Assembly: GCF_014218335.1 (NCBI RefSeq)
Contig: NZ_AP023367.1
Location: forward strand, 1,551,501 to 1,615,500
Origin: Anaerocolumna cellulosilytica
GTDB lineage: Bacteria > Bacillota > Clostridia > Lachnospirales > Lachnospiraceae
Length of the DNA stretch: 64,000 nt
Direction: 5' to 3'
In this document: one piece after another, positions 51,327 through 60,380 of the stretch
Layout of the letters: every line of letters starts with the position of its first letter
How positions within the stretch are numbered: position 1 is the stretch's first letter
Notes under the pieces: model-generated
The model's input: the letters and a program-made list of their open reading frames with translations, nothing else
The model's database searches: none
What the model was told of the DNA's origin: nothing
Made by a program: the position numbers and the translations under genes

Positions 51327-52139
51327 ATGAAAAAGAAAAATATATTTTTGAGAATACTTGCTGCTGCCACCGGGCTAATGATTATTTTTTTGTTACTTAT
51401 GATACTTAACAGTATGGTTGGAAATCCCATATCGGCATATATTGCCACAAATAAAATTCGTACTTATATAACAGAGGCGTACCCTGCGGAGAACTTAATT
51501 ATTGACAAGGCTTCTTACAATTTTAAAGACAATAGCTATGGTTGTGTAGTGCATTCATCAACCAGTGAGGACACTATTTTCTTTGTATCGGTGAGATATG
51601 GAAAAATTAATGACGATTATCCTTATGAAGTGGCGAATAAATATACCACTCTCCGTCGACTTGAAGATGCCTTAGATAAAGAAGTGGAAGCTATTATTAA
51701 GGATGGCTTTCCTTATCAAATGCGGTTATTTGGTGCAAAAATAATTGAGGATGATGTACAGAATTTAACTTTGGATATGCCATATAATATAAAAGAACTC
51801 CCAGGTTCCATTGAAGTAATAGTTTGGACCTGTGCTGAAAAGCCAAGCTATGACATAATGGCACAGCGTATGCTGGAGCTAAAGAATCTTATGGAGCACT
51901 ATGACATTCCGGTTGAAAGATACTCTCTTAGTCTGGAGTATCCTTACCACGAGGAAGATGGGCAACTGATTCCGGATATGTTTGACAGCCTGACGGTTAA
52001 TGAATTCCCGGCTGAACAACTAATTGATAGTTCTGATTTACCGCGTTTATTAGAAGAATATGCCGTGAAAAAAGAAACAGAAGGAGAAAAAGTAAAGGAA
52101 GCGGAGATAAAAGATACAAATGAAAAGAGTCTGGAATAA
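51327..52139 (+). CDS. Membrane-anchored YfjL-like protein
   Basis: A 270-residue protein with one N-terminal membrane segment (FLRILAAATGLMIIFLLLMILNSMVG) and an extracytoplasmic part containing ISAYIATNKIRTYITEAYP and SYNFKDNSYGCVVHS. This pattern is the one I know from YfjL-like proteins, often found with ECF sigma/anti-sigma pairs. The C-terminus is charged and repetitive (KKETEGEKVKEAEIKD). It starts 2 bases after the anti-sigma stop, hence the third gene of the unit. Function unknown. Confidence 0.65.
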   Translation: MKKKNIFLRILAAATGLMIIFLLLMILNSMVGNPISAYIATNKIRTYITEAYPAENLIIDKASYNFKDNSYGCVVHSSTSEDTIFFVSVRYGKINDDYPYEVANKYTTLRRLEDALDKEVEAIIKDGFPYQMRLFGAKIIEDDVQNLTLDMPYNIKELPGSIEVIVWTCAEKPSYDIMAQRMLELKNLMEHYDIPVERYSLSLEYPYHEEDGQLIPDMFDSLTVNEFPAEQLIDSSDLPRLLEEYAVKKETEGEKVKEAEIKDTNEKSLE

Positions 52140-52199
52140 AATCAAAAAAATAGCCAACGTTTGAAGAACAATATAGGGAAGATTAGAAGGAGAGTCAGT

Positions 52200-52250
52200 A
52201 TGAAAAATTTTTATATAAATCTGAATAGTAAGGAGAGTTGCTTGCTATGA
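52200..52250 (+). CDS. Possible 16-codon leader ORF coupled to the ATL gene
   Basis: AGAAGGAGAG stands ~5 bases before an ATG at 52200. The 16-codon frame ends in TGA overlapping the next ATG (ATGA, 52247), and a second AAGGAGA lies inside it for that gene. It may be a translational leader or chance. Confidence 0.25.
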   Translation: MKNFYINLNSKESCLL

Positions 52251-52546
52251 CACAATTTACAGAGGAAGTCCTTGTAATAATACAGAGAATACCATATGGG
52301 AGCGTTATGAGCTACGGTCGGATTGCAAGACTTGCAGGAAATGCAAGAGGAGCGAGGCAGGTAGTCAGGATACTTCATTCAATGACTGAGAAGTACAATC
52401 TCCCATGGCATCGGATAATTAATTCCAAGGGCAAAATATCTATTACGGATGAAAGCTATGCAGCGATTCAAAGAGAACTTCTTATATCGGAAGGAGTAGA
52501 AGTATCGGAGAATGGATACATAGATATATCTAAATATGGTACTTGA
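52247..52546 (+). CDS. Alkyltransferase-like (ATL) DNA-repair protein
   Basis: About 99 residues from ATG 52247 (AAGGAGA 10 bases before). The fold of the O6-alkylguanine transferase C-terminal domain is clear: IPYGSVMSYGRIARLAGNARGARQVVRIL and NLPWHRIINSKGKI. In active enzymes the motif is Pro-Cys-His-Arg; here it is Pro-Trp-His-Arg, so it cannot remove alkyl groups. ATL proteins instead bind such lesions and hand them to nucleotide excision repair. Confidence 0.85.
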   Translation: MTQFTEEVLVIIQRIPYGSVMSYGRIARLAGNARGARQVVRILHSMTEKYNLPWHRIINSKGKISITDESYAAIQRELLISEGVEVSENGYIDISKYGT

Positions 52547-52911
52547 GCTACTTAAACGATGCCGTCTCAATTTATACCAAGTTATAAGAACACTAATTCC
52601 TAAAGTATGGATTTGAACTATATTTAGGTTTAATAAAACAAGTTAAATTATGTTAATGCACTCATTTATTAATGGGTGCATTTTGCTGTAGAAAAAAGAA
52701 TAAATCCTTTGAAATTTCTACGTCATTGGTATATAATGGGGTAACTAAATAATTGCATGATATGAAATTTAGAAAGCTAGTAACAAGTTGAAATCGGATG
52801 ATTGAATGTGATAGGAGTGATGGAGTATTTCCCGAAAGTATAATCGAGTATAGTTTTTGATGAGGAAATGTGATTGTGGGATAAATTTTTACCTTAAGAC
52901 AAGAGAAGGGA
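52547..52911. other. Intergenic region with one terminator
   Basis: At 52657-52684 TGCACTCATT and AATGGGTGCA pair and TTTT follows, terminating the ATL transcript. Otherwise AT-rich with no gene. Confidence 0.55.
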
Positions 52912-52923
52912 ATGGACATACAA

Positions 52924-53958
52924 ATGAAGAAAATGGGTATAGTTTTTACAATTATAGGAGCAATATTAATGTTATTTATAGTAATTGTTACCACCCAAAT
53001 CTATAAGTATTATGGGGATGATTCTATAGGTAGCTTTTCAAATGCATATTATTATATCATTTTAATTGATGTATTGTTTTTTGCTGTAGGAGGCTTCTGT
53101 CTTACCTATAAGCAGTTAAAAAAGAGGAGTGAGCAGAGAAAGCAGATTCTGGAGGCAAGGAAAGCGCAGAGCAAACCAGCAACAAAACCAGTTGCAAAAC
53201 CGGCAACAGAATCAGTATCACAGCAAACTGCTCCGAAACCTGCCCCAACTAGACTTCAAAAACCAAGTGTGCCGGGTAGTGCATCACAGCCACAGTCAAT
53301 TCAGTCTATATATCTTTATGAGAACGCACATCCACTCGTTATAATAAGGTGTGTTGTGGGAATTATAATGATGACAGGATCATTGGCATCCATACCTTTT
53401 TTGGTGGAGATTGTGCCAGAAGATTACATATTGGCCTACGCAACAGCTGCAACTGTATTATTTTGGAGTGGACTACTGATTTTAGGAGCAGCCAGATCTC
53501 ATGCAAAACTGCAAAAAACATCGGGCTTTGTAGTAACACTGGATGATCTTCTCTACTATCTAAGTATCGACCCAATTGTATATCAGGACAAGAGAATACC
53601 GTTTACGAGGCTTGGAAGATTCATCTACAATACCAAGAAAATGCAACAAGTAAGTGAAGCTGAGAGAGCACAGGAAGAATTTTTAAATAGTAAAGATGCA
53701 AAAGAGGAAATTGAAGAATGCCTGAATGGAAATCAGGTTCGTGGTTTATTTCGCATAGCCCGTATGGATGCACCACATATAATGCGAAGAAATACAAGTA
53801 ATATTCATGTAAAGTATTGGAATGAAAAATTGAGTCGAGTTGAAAAAATAACTTTATTCAAGAATAACAAGGGAATTCAGCAGATTTTAAGTACAATAAA
53901 TAAACTAGACCAGAAAATCGACTATAAAGAATTTGAAAAGAGTCTGCACAAGCAGTAA
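52924..53958 (+). CDS. Uncharacterised membrane protein with Pro/Ala/Lys-rich linker
   Basis: About 344 residues; ATG 52924 is preferred because GAAGGGA lies 8 bases before it and directly abuts ATG 52912. Two membrane segments at the N-terminus (~5-25, ~42-62), a charged stretch, a low-complexity linker rich in Lys-Pro-Ala-Thr repeats (~85-120), two further membrane segments (~140-195) and a soluble C-terminal part (~205-344, rich in Lys/Glu/Ile). I recognise no family. The linker suggests two separately folded cytoplasmic parts. Possibly one unit with the lipoprotein that follows, 97 bases away. Confidence 0.65.
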   Translation: MKKMGIVFTIIGAILMLFIVIVTTQIYKYYGDDSIGSFSNAYYYIILIDVLFFAVGGFCLTYKQLKKRSEQRKQILEARKAQSKPATKPVAKPATESVSQQTAPKPAPTRLQKPSVPGSASQPQSIQSIYLYENAHPLVIIRCVVGIIMMTGSLASIPFLVEIVPEDYILAYATAATVLFWSGLLILGAARSHAKLQKTSGFVVTLDDLLYYLSIDPIVYQDKRIPFTRLGRFIYNTKKMQQVSEAERAQEEFLNSKDAKEEIEECLNGNQVRGLFRIARMDAPHIMRRNTSNIHVKYWNEKLSRVEKITLFKNNKGIQQILSTINKLDQKIDYKEFEKSLHKQ

Positions 53959-54055
53959 ATATGGCAGTAAGGAAAATAAGATGGAGATATCGTTCTAATG
54001 GCTAAATATGGTTGTAAGAACAAATGATAAAAATAGCAGGAAAACAAGGTGAAAA

Positions 54056-55288
54056 ATGAACAGAAGGAATTGTATTAACACCACAACATCTATAAGAAAG
54101 CTAACGTATATTTTTATTATTATAAGCCTTTTAGCATTGACTGGCTGCACATCGAAGGAGGAAAGGCAGAAAGCAAAAGATAATGAAGTACTGGCTAAAC
54201 CCATTGTACAGGAGTATCTGGAACTAAATTACGGTGGTGGAAAAGTAGACTATCTGGACTGCCTGAAAACACCAATAACCGATAACGGTCCAATACCCCT
54301 TTTCTATAAAAATGCCAGTCCTTTCGTCAAAGCATCCGTTCGTGTAAATGATAAGGAATTTTTAGTGATTGCCAATGTTGAAACGGGCAAATGCTATGAC
54401 AATTATAATGAGTCATTGGTCTTGGAGGATTTAAAAAGTTATGTGGTATCTTCTTTGTCAATTGATGCTCCCTATGAGATGGAAGTACATTACTATCCAA
54501 AGGAGCTTATTGGAGAAGTGGACAATAGTAAATATGAAAATTTTGCAGAATATGGCATAAGCTCGACAGACGGTTTATTTAAAAATGACCATTATCGAAT
54601 TTATGTAGTATGCAAATATATTGACAGTGATATGGAATTTGGAAGTGTTGATACCAAGCACTTTTTCCCAGAAACGGAGGTATCCGAGGTATACCTGGCG
54701 CTTATAAATTTCCGCAATAAAGACAGATATATTAAAGGAGATATGGTATCAGTCAGCAACTTTAGATTTAATGATTATCAACATTATTACAGTTTAAGTG
54801 ATGTCGTTACCGCTAAAAAAGAAAAAGTATTGGATTACGAGTCTCAAAATTACGTTTATGACGATAATGTCGATTACAACTATGCCCGTTATCGTTTAGA
54901 GAGCATGAATGGTATAGAATTCGTCTGGAATGATTCACTCTTTTCGGTAGATTTGGAGGTAGTACCGGCTGAGAAAGAGATTCAAACCAAGTTTTATGAG
55001 TATTACACCACCAACGATGAAGCCGTGTATCTTGAGAGTACTCCGCGACTTGAGAATACGGATTACATTAGGAAAGATATTGATAATAAAATATACTGCT
55101 ATTTTGATAAAGCAATGTATGATCAAGAAATATTAATTACTTATAATAACGATAGTTACAATAAAGAGGATGATTGGACTGTGAAAGAGACTCTTTCCCT
55201 GAAAACAGACGGTTACATATATGAACACTTATATATTTCCGATAATAAAAAAACAACAATGACCCTTGGGTTTTATAAAGAAAAATAA
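54056..55288 (+). CDS. Uncharacterised lipoprotein
   Basis: A 410-residue lipoprotein: signal segment LTYIFIIISLLAL and lipobox LTGC at ~residue 31. The mature part is rich in Tyr and Asp, with a segment VQEYLELNYGGGKVDYLDC near its start, and has no motif I can assign. AAGGTG precedes the ATG. Its transcript ended in a terminator that an IS256-type element has since split (see 55396 and 56921). Confidence 0.65.
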   Translation: MNRRNCINTTTSIRKLTYIFIIISLLALTGCTSKEERQKAKDNEVLAKPIVQEYLELNYGGGKVDYLDCLKTPITDNGPIPLFYKNASPFVKASVRVNDKEFLVIANVETGKCYDNYNESLVLEDLKSYVVSSLSIDAPYEMEVHYYPKELIGEVDNSKYENFAEYGISSTDGLFKNDHYRIYVVCKYIDSDMEFGSVDTKHFFPETEVSEVYLALINFRNKDRYIKGDMVSVSNFRFNDYQHYYSLSDVVTAKKEKVLDYESQNYVYDDNVDYNYARYRLESMNGIEFVWNDSLFSVDLEVVPAEKEIQTKFYEYYTTNDEAVYLESTPRLENTDYIRKDIDNKIYCYFDKAMYDQEILITYNNDSYNKEDDWTVKETLSLKTDGYIYEHLYISDNKKTTMTLGFYKEK

Positions 55289-55395
55289 TCAGATATAGTA
55301 CAGCAATCTGGAGTACATGACAGACTAAGTATGCATGTAGTATCAATTGAGAGTTAGTTATATTGTCAGATTGCAGGTAGTTTAATATAATACAT

Positions 55396-55406
55396 AAAGC
55401 TGCCTC
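55396..55406 (+). terminator. Left arm of a terminator split by the insertion sequence
   Basis: AAAGCTGCCTC pairs with GAGGCGGCTTT (56921-56931) over 11 bp with one T-G; T-run follows the right arm. Without the insertion and one copy of the target repeat the loop is ~18 bases and also contains AAGG/CCTT. The element lies in this loop. Confidence 0.7.
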
Positions 55407-55412
55407 AAAAAG

Positions 55413-55420
55413 GGTAAACC
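55413..55420. repeat. Left target-site repeat of the IS256-family element
   Basis: GGTAAACC, almost repeated as GATAAACC at 56909-56916 (7 of 8). The 8-bp length fits the IS256 family. Confidence 0.6.
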
Positions 55421-56908
55421 GAGTCTGTGAAAGTTTTTCTGTAAATAAGGATTTATTAGGTCTTCTATGATAAAATATTAAATCATAGGAGGCCTTTTAT
55501 TATGGCAAGAGAAAAGAAACCAGTACACAGAGTACAAATGACGGACGGAAAACGCAACATCATTCAACAACTTCTGCAGGAGTACGACATCCAGTCTGCA
55601 GAAGACATTCAGGATGCACTCAAGGATCTGCTTGGCGGCACCATCAAAGAAATGATGGAAACAGAAATGGATAACCATCTTGGCTATGGAAAGTCAGAGC
55701 GTTCGGACAGTGACGATTACCGCAATGGCTACAAGCCCAAGCGTATCAACAGTAGCTATGGAAGCATGGATATCCAAGTCCCGCAGGACCGCAAGTCCAC
55801 CTTCGAGCCGCAAGTAGTCAAGAAACGCCAGAAGGATATATCAGATATCGACCAGAAGATCATCTCCATGTATGCCAAAGGTATGACCACCAGACAGATT
55901 TCTGATACTCTCGAGGATATTTACGGTTTTGAAGCTTCGGAGGGCTTCATTTCAGACGTTACAGATAAAATCATGCCACAGATTGAGGACTGGCAGAATC
56001 GTCCTCTTTCAGAGGTATATCCAGTGCTTTACATTGATGCAATCCATTATTCCGTTCGTGATAACGGGATTATCCGTAAGCTTGCAGCATATGTCATCCT
56101 TGGCATTAACAATAACGGGCACAAGGAAGTATTGACCATAGAGGTAGGGGAAAACGAAAGCTCTAAGTACTGGCTTTCCGTTCTAAATGGATTTAAGAAC
56201 CGCGGTGTAAAAGATATTTTAATTATCTGTGCGGATGGTCTGACCGGAATCAAAGAAGCAATCTCTGCGGCATTTCCTAAAACAGAGTATCAGCGCTGTA
56301 TCGTTCATCAGGTACGGAATACAATGAAATATGTCGCTGACAAGGATAGGAAACCATTCTGCACAGATTTAAAATCCATTTATCAGGCAGCTAACGAGGA
56401 AAAAGCGCTTGAAGCTCTCGAGAGGGTCATCCAAAAATGGGACGAAAAATATCCAAACTCTATGAAAAGTTGGAAGCAGAACTGGGATGCTATTTGTCCA
56501 ATTTTTAAGTTTTCAACAGAAGTGCGTAAAGTTATCTATACTACAAATGCGATTGAAAGCCTGAATGCAACTTACCGAAAGCTAAACCGTCAAAGGAGCG
56601 TATTTCCTAGTGATACAGCGCTTCTGAAAGCCCTGTATTTATCTACTTTTGAGGCGACCAAGAAATGGAATATGCCGCTTAGGAACTGGGGACAGGTCTA
56701 CGGTGAACTCAGTATCATGTATGAAGGGCGGCTACCTGAATAATCATTTATTCATACGAATTTTTCACAGGCGGAATATCCGCCTGCTATTGACATGTAG
56801 CAGCATACGCTGTTATAAATAAAACAAGGTCTGAAAGCTTATTGCTAAGCCTTCAGACCAGTTATTATCATAGAAGATCAGTAATTACAGACTTTTCTTC
56901 ACACACTC
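55421..56908. mobile_element. IS256-family insertion sequence, apparently complete
   Basis: Left end GAGTCTGTGAA...TCTGTAA; the right end read backwards is GAGTGTGTGAA...TCTGTAA, imperfect inverted repeats of ~24 bases. Length ~1.49 kb with one intact transposase gene. A strong hairpin (GGTCTGAA/TTCAGACC with GCTTA/TAAGC, 56826-56857) after the gene can terminate its transcript. Flanked by 8-bp near-identical repeats. Confidence 0.75.
55502..56743 (+). CDS. IS256-family transposase
   Basis: A 413-residue transposase, full length for the family. The N-terminus has DIQDALKDLLGGTIKEMMETEMDNHLGYGK and the DRKSTFEPQVVKKRQ segment. DDE catalytic residues are in LYIDAIHYSVRD (Asp), IICADGLTGIKEAI (Asp) and TTNAIESLNATYRKLNRQR (Glu), with the family's C-x2-H-like segment RCIVHQVRN. 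AGGAGG lies ~8 bases before the ATG. No lesion is visible, so the element may be active. Confidence 0.92.
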   Translation: MAREKKPVHRVQMTDGKRNIIQQLLQEYDIQSAEDIQDALKDLLGGTIKEMMETEMDNHLGYGKSERSDSDDYRNGYKPKRINSSYGSMDIQVPQDRKSTFEPQVVKKRQKDISDIDQKIISMYAKGMTTRQISDTLEDIYGFEASEGFISDVTDKIMPQIEDWQNRPLSEVYPVLYIDAIHYSVRDNGIIRKLAAYVILGINNNGHKEVLTIEVGENESSKYWLSVLNGFKNRGVKDILIICADGLTGIKEAISAAFPKTEYQRCIVHQVRNTMKYVADKDRKPFCTDLKSIYQAANEEKALEALERVIQKWDEKYPNSMKSWKQNWDAICPIFKFSTEVRKVIYTTNAIESLNATYRKLNRQRSVFPSDTALLKALYLSTFEATKKWNMPLRNWGQVYGELSIMYEGRLPE

Positions 56909-56916
56909 GATAAACC
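56909..56916. repeat. Right target-site repeat of the IS256-family element
   Basis: GATAAACC, compare GGTAAACC at 55413-55420. The single difference may be a mutation after insertion. Confidence 0.6.
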
Positions 56917-56920
56917 TTAA

Positions 56921-56935
56921 GAGGCGGCTTTTTAT
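56921..56935 (+). terminator. Right arm and T-run of the split terminator
   Basis: GAGGCGGCTTTTTAT; complements 55396-55406. Separated from its partner by the 1.49-kb element, it should no longer end the lipoprotein transcript. Confidence 0.65.
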
Positions 56936-56959
56936 TTGCATTTTATTACAAGTGTACCA

Positions 56960-57541
56960 TTATCTAAAACCCATGGACTTCTTAACAATCTCCATTTCAT
57001 CGTTTGAGGTTAATAATTCTAATAACTTAAAGGCGACACCTGGTGCAGTTTCAGGACAGTAAGAGGTAATTACATTCTTGTCAACTACGATGGGCTCATT
57101 TATCACATGTACATTAAATCCTTTTAATTGGTTTTGCCGCATTCCATCTCCCAAATGATAGGTTGTTGCTTTTCGATTATTTAATATTCCACTTTTGCCT
57201 AAGGGTAAGGCACCGACGCAAATCGATGCGATAATTTTATTTTTGGCGTCAAAGCTTCTTATAAGGTCTAAAAAGTTTTCATTATAAGCTTCTTCATAAA
57301 AGCCGAAATCTTCAAATCCACCTGGGATTGCCAAGGCATCGTAGTCATCAACGGAGATTTCTTCTATTGTCTTTTCAACTAGTACAGGGATATTAAATGC
57401 ACTTATAACTTCTCTTTTGAATCCACATGTCACTACAGAAACATCTATTCCATAGTCGTTTTTTGCCCAACCCATAACATCTATAAATGGACTGAATTCC
57501 ATTGTTTCAAATCCCTTGGCTAAAAATAGTAAAATTTTCAT
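56960..57541 (-). CDS. DJ-1/PfpI-family protein
   Basis: A 193-residue protein of the class-I glutamine amidotransferase-like fold: start KILLFLAKGFETMEFSPFIDVM (conserved Glu of the ETxE motif), VDDYDALAIPGGFEDFGF, and the nucleophile elbow IIASICVGALPLG with the Cys. C-terminal ITSYCPETAPGVAFKLLELL closes the fold. Family members act as glyoxalases, deglycases or chaperones under stress; which one cannot be told. AAGGAGATT ribosome site. It stands alone on the minus strand. Confidence 0.87.
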   Translation of the reverse strand: MKILLFLAKGFETMEFSPFIDVMGWAKNDYGIDVSVVTCGFKREVISAFNIPVLVEKTIEEISVDDYDALAIPGGFEDFGFYEEAYNENFLDLIRSFDAKNKIIASICVGALPLGKSGILNNRKATTYHLGDGMRQNQLKGFNVHVINEPIVVDKNVITSYCPETAPGVAFKLLELLTSNDEMEIVKKSMGFR

Positions 57542-57681
57542 TTTTAATCTCCTTAACGTGAATGAAGTGCAACCGTATGAAATATAATCATATTACCATA
57601 GTTAGTAACTCATTTCAATTAATACAAGTGATATCGGTGTGATATCGGATTGTTTTGCATCAAGTTATTAAGGATGTAAGT

Positions 57682-58515
57682 TTATATCAAATTTAATTTA
57701 ACAAATGCCTTGTATAGCCCATCATTATCTACATCATCCGTTACATAATCTGCCATTTCTTTGATTTCCTTACCGCCACTTCCCATTGCAACACCATATG
57801 CGCAATAATTTAGCATTGGAATATCTATTTTTGCATCTCCAAAAGCAATCGTGTCCGATATATCGGCATTTAAGTAAGTTAACAGGTGCTCAATTGCATT
57901 GGCTTTGCTAATCCCCTTAACCCCTAAATCTCCAAAAAGAGCTTCTTCATTTTTTCCTCCCCAGGTACCGGATTCTAATTCTGGGAATCGTTCTTTTGTG
58001 TCTATAAAATCCTGATAGCAATCCAGAACATAGCTAACTTTATTAACATCATCCCGGTACAAGTGTCCGCCAAAAATCATTTCGGGAAACACTTTGCGAA
58101 TTGTCATACGACTAGCATCATCATTACCTTTTCTTTTTGAATATTCTTGAATGGTTACTACAGCTCTAGTTTCAAATTTTTCGCTTGCAAATAACCCATT
58201 GTTGCTTTCTAAGTAAAATGCAAGACCGCGGTGATGCAGCCAGTCCACAATTTCTTTACATTGTTCCTTGGTAATCATCTGGTGCATCACTATATGACTA
58301 TTAGCTTCTACATAGCTTCCATTTCCGCCTATCATTCCATCCAGACCTATATCCCAAATATTTTGGTACACTTCTGCCTTACTGCGGCCCGTACTTATAT
58401 ATACTTTATGGCCATTTTCTCTTGCTTTTCGAATTGCTTTTACAGCAGATGCAGGTAGGTTGTTATCATAATCCACCAGTGTTCCGTCTACATCGATAAA
58501 TAGCATTTTACCCAT
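57682..58515 (-). CDS. HAD-superfamily phosphatase, Cof/YidA type
   Basis: A 277-residue HAD-IIB hydrolase: motif I DVDGTLVDYDN (nucleophile and acid Asp), motif II ISTGRSK, a cap domain inserted in the middle (~85-190), Lys in GVKGISKANAIEHLL (motif III), and motif IV TIAFGDAKIDIPML. Enzymes of this group dephosphorylate sugar phosphates and cofactors in the cytoplasm. Ribosome site AAGGAGAAAT. No operon partners. Confidence 0.9.
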   Translation of the reverse strand: MGKMLFIDVDGTLVDYDNNLPASAVKAIRKARENGHKVYISTGRSKAEVYQNIWDIGLDGMIGGNGSYVEANSHIVMHQMITKEQCKEIVDWLHHRGLAFYLESNNGLFASEKFETRAVVTIQEYSKRKGNDDASRMTIRKVFPEMIFGGHLYRDDVNKVSYVLDCYQDFIDTKERFPELESGTWGGKNEEALFGDLGVKGISKANAIEHLLTYLNADISDTIAFGDAKIDIPMLNYCAYGVAMGSGGKEIKEMADYVTDDVDNDGLYKAFVKLNLI

Positions 58516-58737
58516 AGTTATTTCTCCTTTATTTTCAATCTGTTAGCCTTATAATAATACACCTTCAATGAACTTTCTATTATAATTTAGTTTATTTTTA
58601 TCATAATTTTATATTAGTAACAAGCCATAAACTATGACTAAAAGACGTTTGACTTATGAAAGCCCCATTTGGCAGTATGGGGGAGGATGTATGGATATGC
58701 GCGCCAACCAGGTTGAGTGGTAAAGAAGGATTCTTTG

Positions 58738-59373
58738 CTAATCTACTACAGAAGTGAAGCCATGATTCGTTCCGAGTTCTTCGAACTTGATCACTCTGGA
58801 ACAAATTTGCTCAGCCAGCTCAAGGCTATGGGTAACGACCAAAAGCCCCAAGCCTCTTTTTTCAAGGATAGTAAGCATTAATCGCCACATTTGTGCCTGG
58901 GTTATGACATCAAGCATGGTGGTCATTTCATCAGCGATTACAAATTGTGTCTGAGGACCCAATGCTCTTGCTACACAGAAGCGCTGCAGTTCCCCACCTG
59001 ATAATTCGTTAGGGTAACGGGTTAGCCATTGTTTTTCAATTCCCATTTCTGCTAAGAAAGTCTCGTCAGGCTCCCAAGCTTCATTTAGAGTTTTTTGTAG
59101 TTTCCACCTTGGATTAATTGCCTTTTCAGGGTGCTGATAGATTAATTGCACCGGACAGTACCCCTCTTTTGGAAGAGGTTTTCCCTCAAAAAGTACACTG
59201 CCGGAAGAAGGTGTCAAATAACCTGCTAAAATTTGAGACAAGGTACTTTTACCACAACCGGAAGGGCCTATTAGTGCCACTCGTTCTCCAGGTTTAATTC
59301 CTAAATTGATATCCTTTAATACCATGTTATTTTTAGTATATCCAAAACAGATATCTTTTGCTTCAAGTAGCAT
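58738..59373 (-). CDS. Nickel/peptide-type ABC transporter ATPase (NikE/DppF-like)
   Basis: About 211 residues from ATG 59373; the longer in-frame start at 59577 lies inside the previous gene, and GGAGGAGAGG stands ~11 bases before 59373. Walker A GPSGCGKST, Q-loop QLIYQHPEKAINPRW, signature LSGGELQR, Walker B FVIADEMTTMLDVIT, switch His in LVVTHSLELA. It overlaps the preceding ATPase gene by 11 bases and is the last gene of the operon. Short for DppF, like NikE. Confidence 0.85.
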   Translation of the reverse strand: MLLEAKDICFGYTKNNMVLKDINLGIKPGERVALIGPSGCGKSTLSQILAGYLTPSSGSVLFEGKPLPKEGYCPVQLIYQHPEKAINPRWKLQKTLNEAWEPDETFLAEMGIEKQWLTRYPNELSGGELQRFCVARALGPQTQFVIADEMTTMLDVITQAQMWRLMLTILEKRGLGLLVVTHSLELAEQICSRVIKFEELGTNHGFTSVVD

Positions 59374-60280
59374 GTATACAGCACACCTCTCCTCCTCGTA
59401 ATGGTCGCATGGAAGGTCTTTCTTCACATGCTTTGGTTCTTTGGGGACATCTTGGGGCGAATAAGCAGCCTTTTGGAAGCTCGCCTGCATATGGCTGTGA
59501 GCCTTCAATGGGCTGAAATCCGTTTTGAGGCATGGCACGCCATAAGGCTTTTGTGTAAGGGTGCCGCAATGCCTCAACTCCTGTATTAAAATCTTTTGCA
59601 GCAGCTACCTCTACGGTTGTGCCGGAATAAAAAACAGCTATCCGGTCTGCATAGGCCAATGCAAGGTCTAGATCATGGGTAATTAGTATAACACCACGGC
59701 CTTCATCAGCCAGCGCACGGAAATGTCCCATAGTTGTTTGTGCAATCTCTTTGCTAAGACCTGGTGTCGGTTCATCCGCAATTATCAGCTTCGCATTACT
59801 GATTACGGCAGTTGAGACCAGGACGCGTCTGGCCATACCTCCGGAAAGCTGAAAGGGATACATTTTTTTGACAGAATCCTCTAATCCATATTTTTTAAAT
59901 ACTGCCTTCTGCTTTTCTTTACTGCCATCAACACCGATTACCTGCCGTCCGACCTGCATCAGCGGGTCTAAGTATTCCACTGACTGGGGTACGAGAGCAA
60001 TTTCTTTTCCCCGAAGCTGTTCCTGCTTTTTACGGGTAAGCTCCTTCCCACAGTAAAGCAACTCCCCGTTTACCCGTGAGTTGTTTGGTAAAATACCTAA
60101 TATGGCATGTGCCAGCAGACTTTTTCCGGAACCGGAGGAGCCGGCAATGGCAAGAATTTCCCCTTCTTTTACAGATACACTTAAATCACTGATTACAGTA
60201 AGTTCCTTTTGTTCCAGTCCCTGACCGTACATTAGAAATGAAACCGACAAATTATTGATATCAAGCATATTCTTACTCAT
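59363..60280 (-). CDS. Nickel/peptide-type ABC transporter ATPase (DppD-like)
   Basis: About 305 residues from ATG 60280; an ATG at 60301 in the same frame is equally possible, neither ribosome site being strong. Walker A GSSGSGKSL (Leu replaces Thr/Ser at the end), Q-loop ALVPQSVEYLDPL, signature LSGGMARR, Walker B LIIADEPTPGLSKE, switch His in ILITHDLDLA. The C-terminus keeps the oligopeptide-transporter cysteine segment (GCLFAPRCPQRTKACEERP), which in DppD binds an iron-sulfur cluster. Confidence 0.85.
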   Translation of the reverse strand: MSKNMLDINNLSVSFLMYGQGLEQKELTVISDLSVSVKEGEILAIAGSSGSGKSLLAHAILGILPNNSRVNGELLYCGKELTRKKQEQLRGKEIALVPQSVEYLDPLMQVGRQVIGVDGSKEKQKAVFKKYGLEDSVKKMYPFQLSGGMARRVLVSTAVISNAKLIIADEPTPGLSKEIAQTTMGHFRALADEGRGVILITHDLDLALAYADRIAVFYSGTTVEVAAAKDFNTGVEALRHPYTKALWRAMPQNGFQPIEGSQPYAGELPKGCLFAPRCPQRTKACEERPSMRPLRGGEVCCIHAT

Positions 60281-60344
60281 CTTAACACCCGTGCCTTTCA
60301 TTTTTTATCGACCTACTCAAAAATTGAACAGGCTTAATATAGAA

Positions 60345-60370
60345 AGGTTGAAAATGGTCTTTTTCAACCT
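60345..60370 (-). terminator. Hairpin between permease and ATPase genes
   Basis: AGGTTGAAAA and TTTTCAACCT form a 10-bp perfect stem with a 6-base loop. On the minus strand it lies between the NikC-like stop and the next gene and is followed by TTTCTAT. It might lower downstream expression or stabilise the upstream mRNA. Confidence 0.45.
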
Positions 60371-60380
60371 AATGCCCTCA

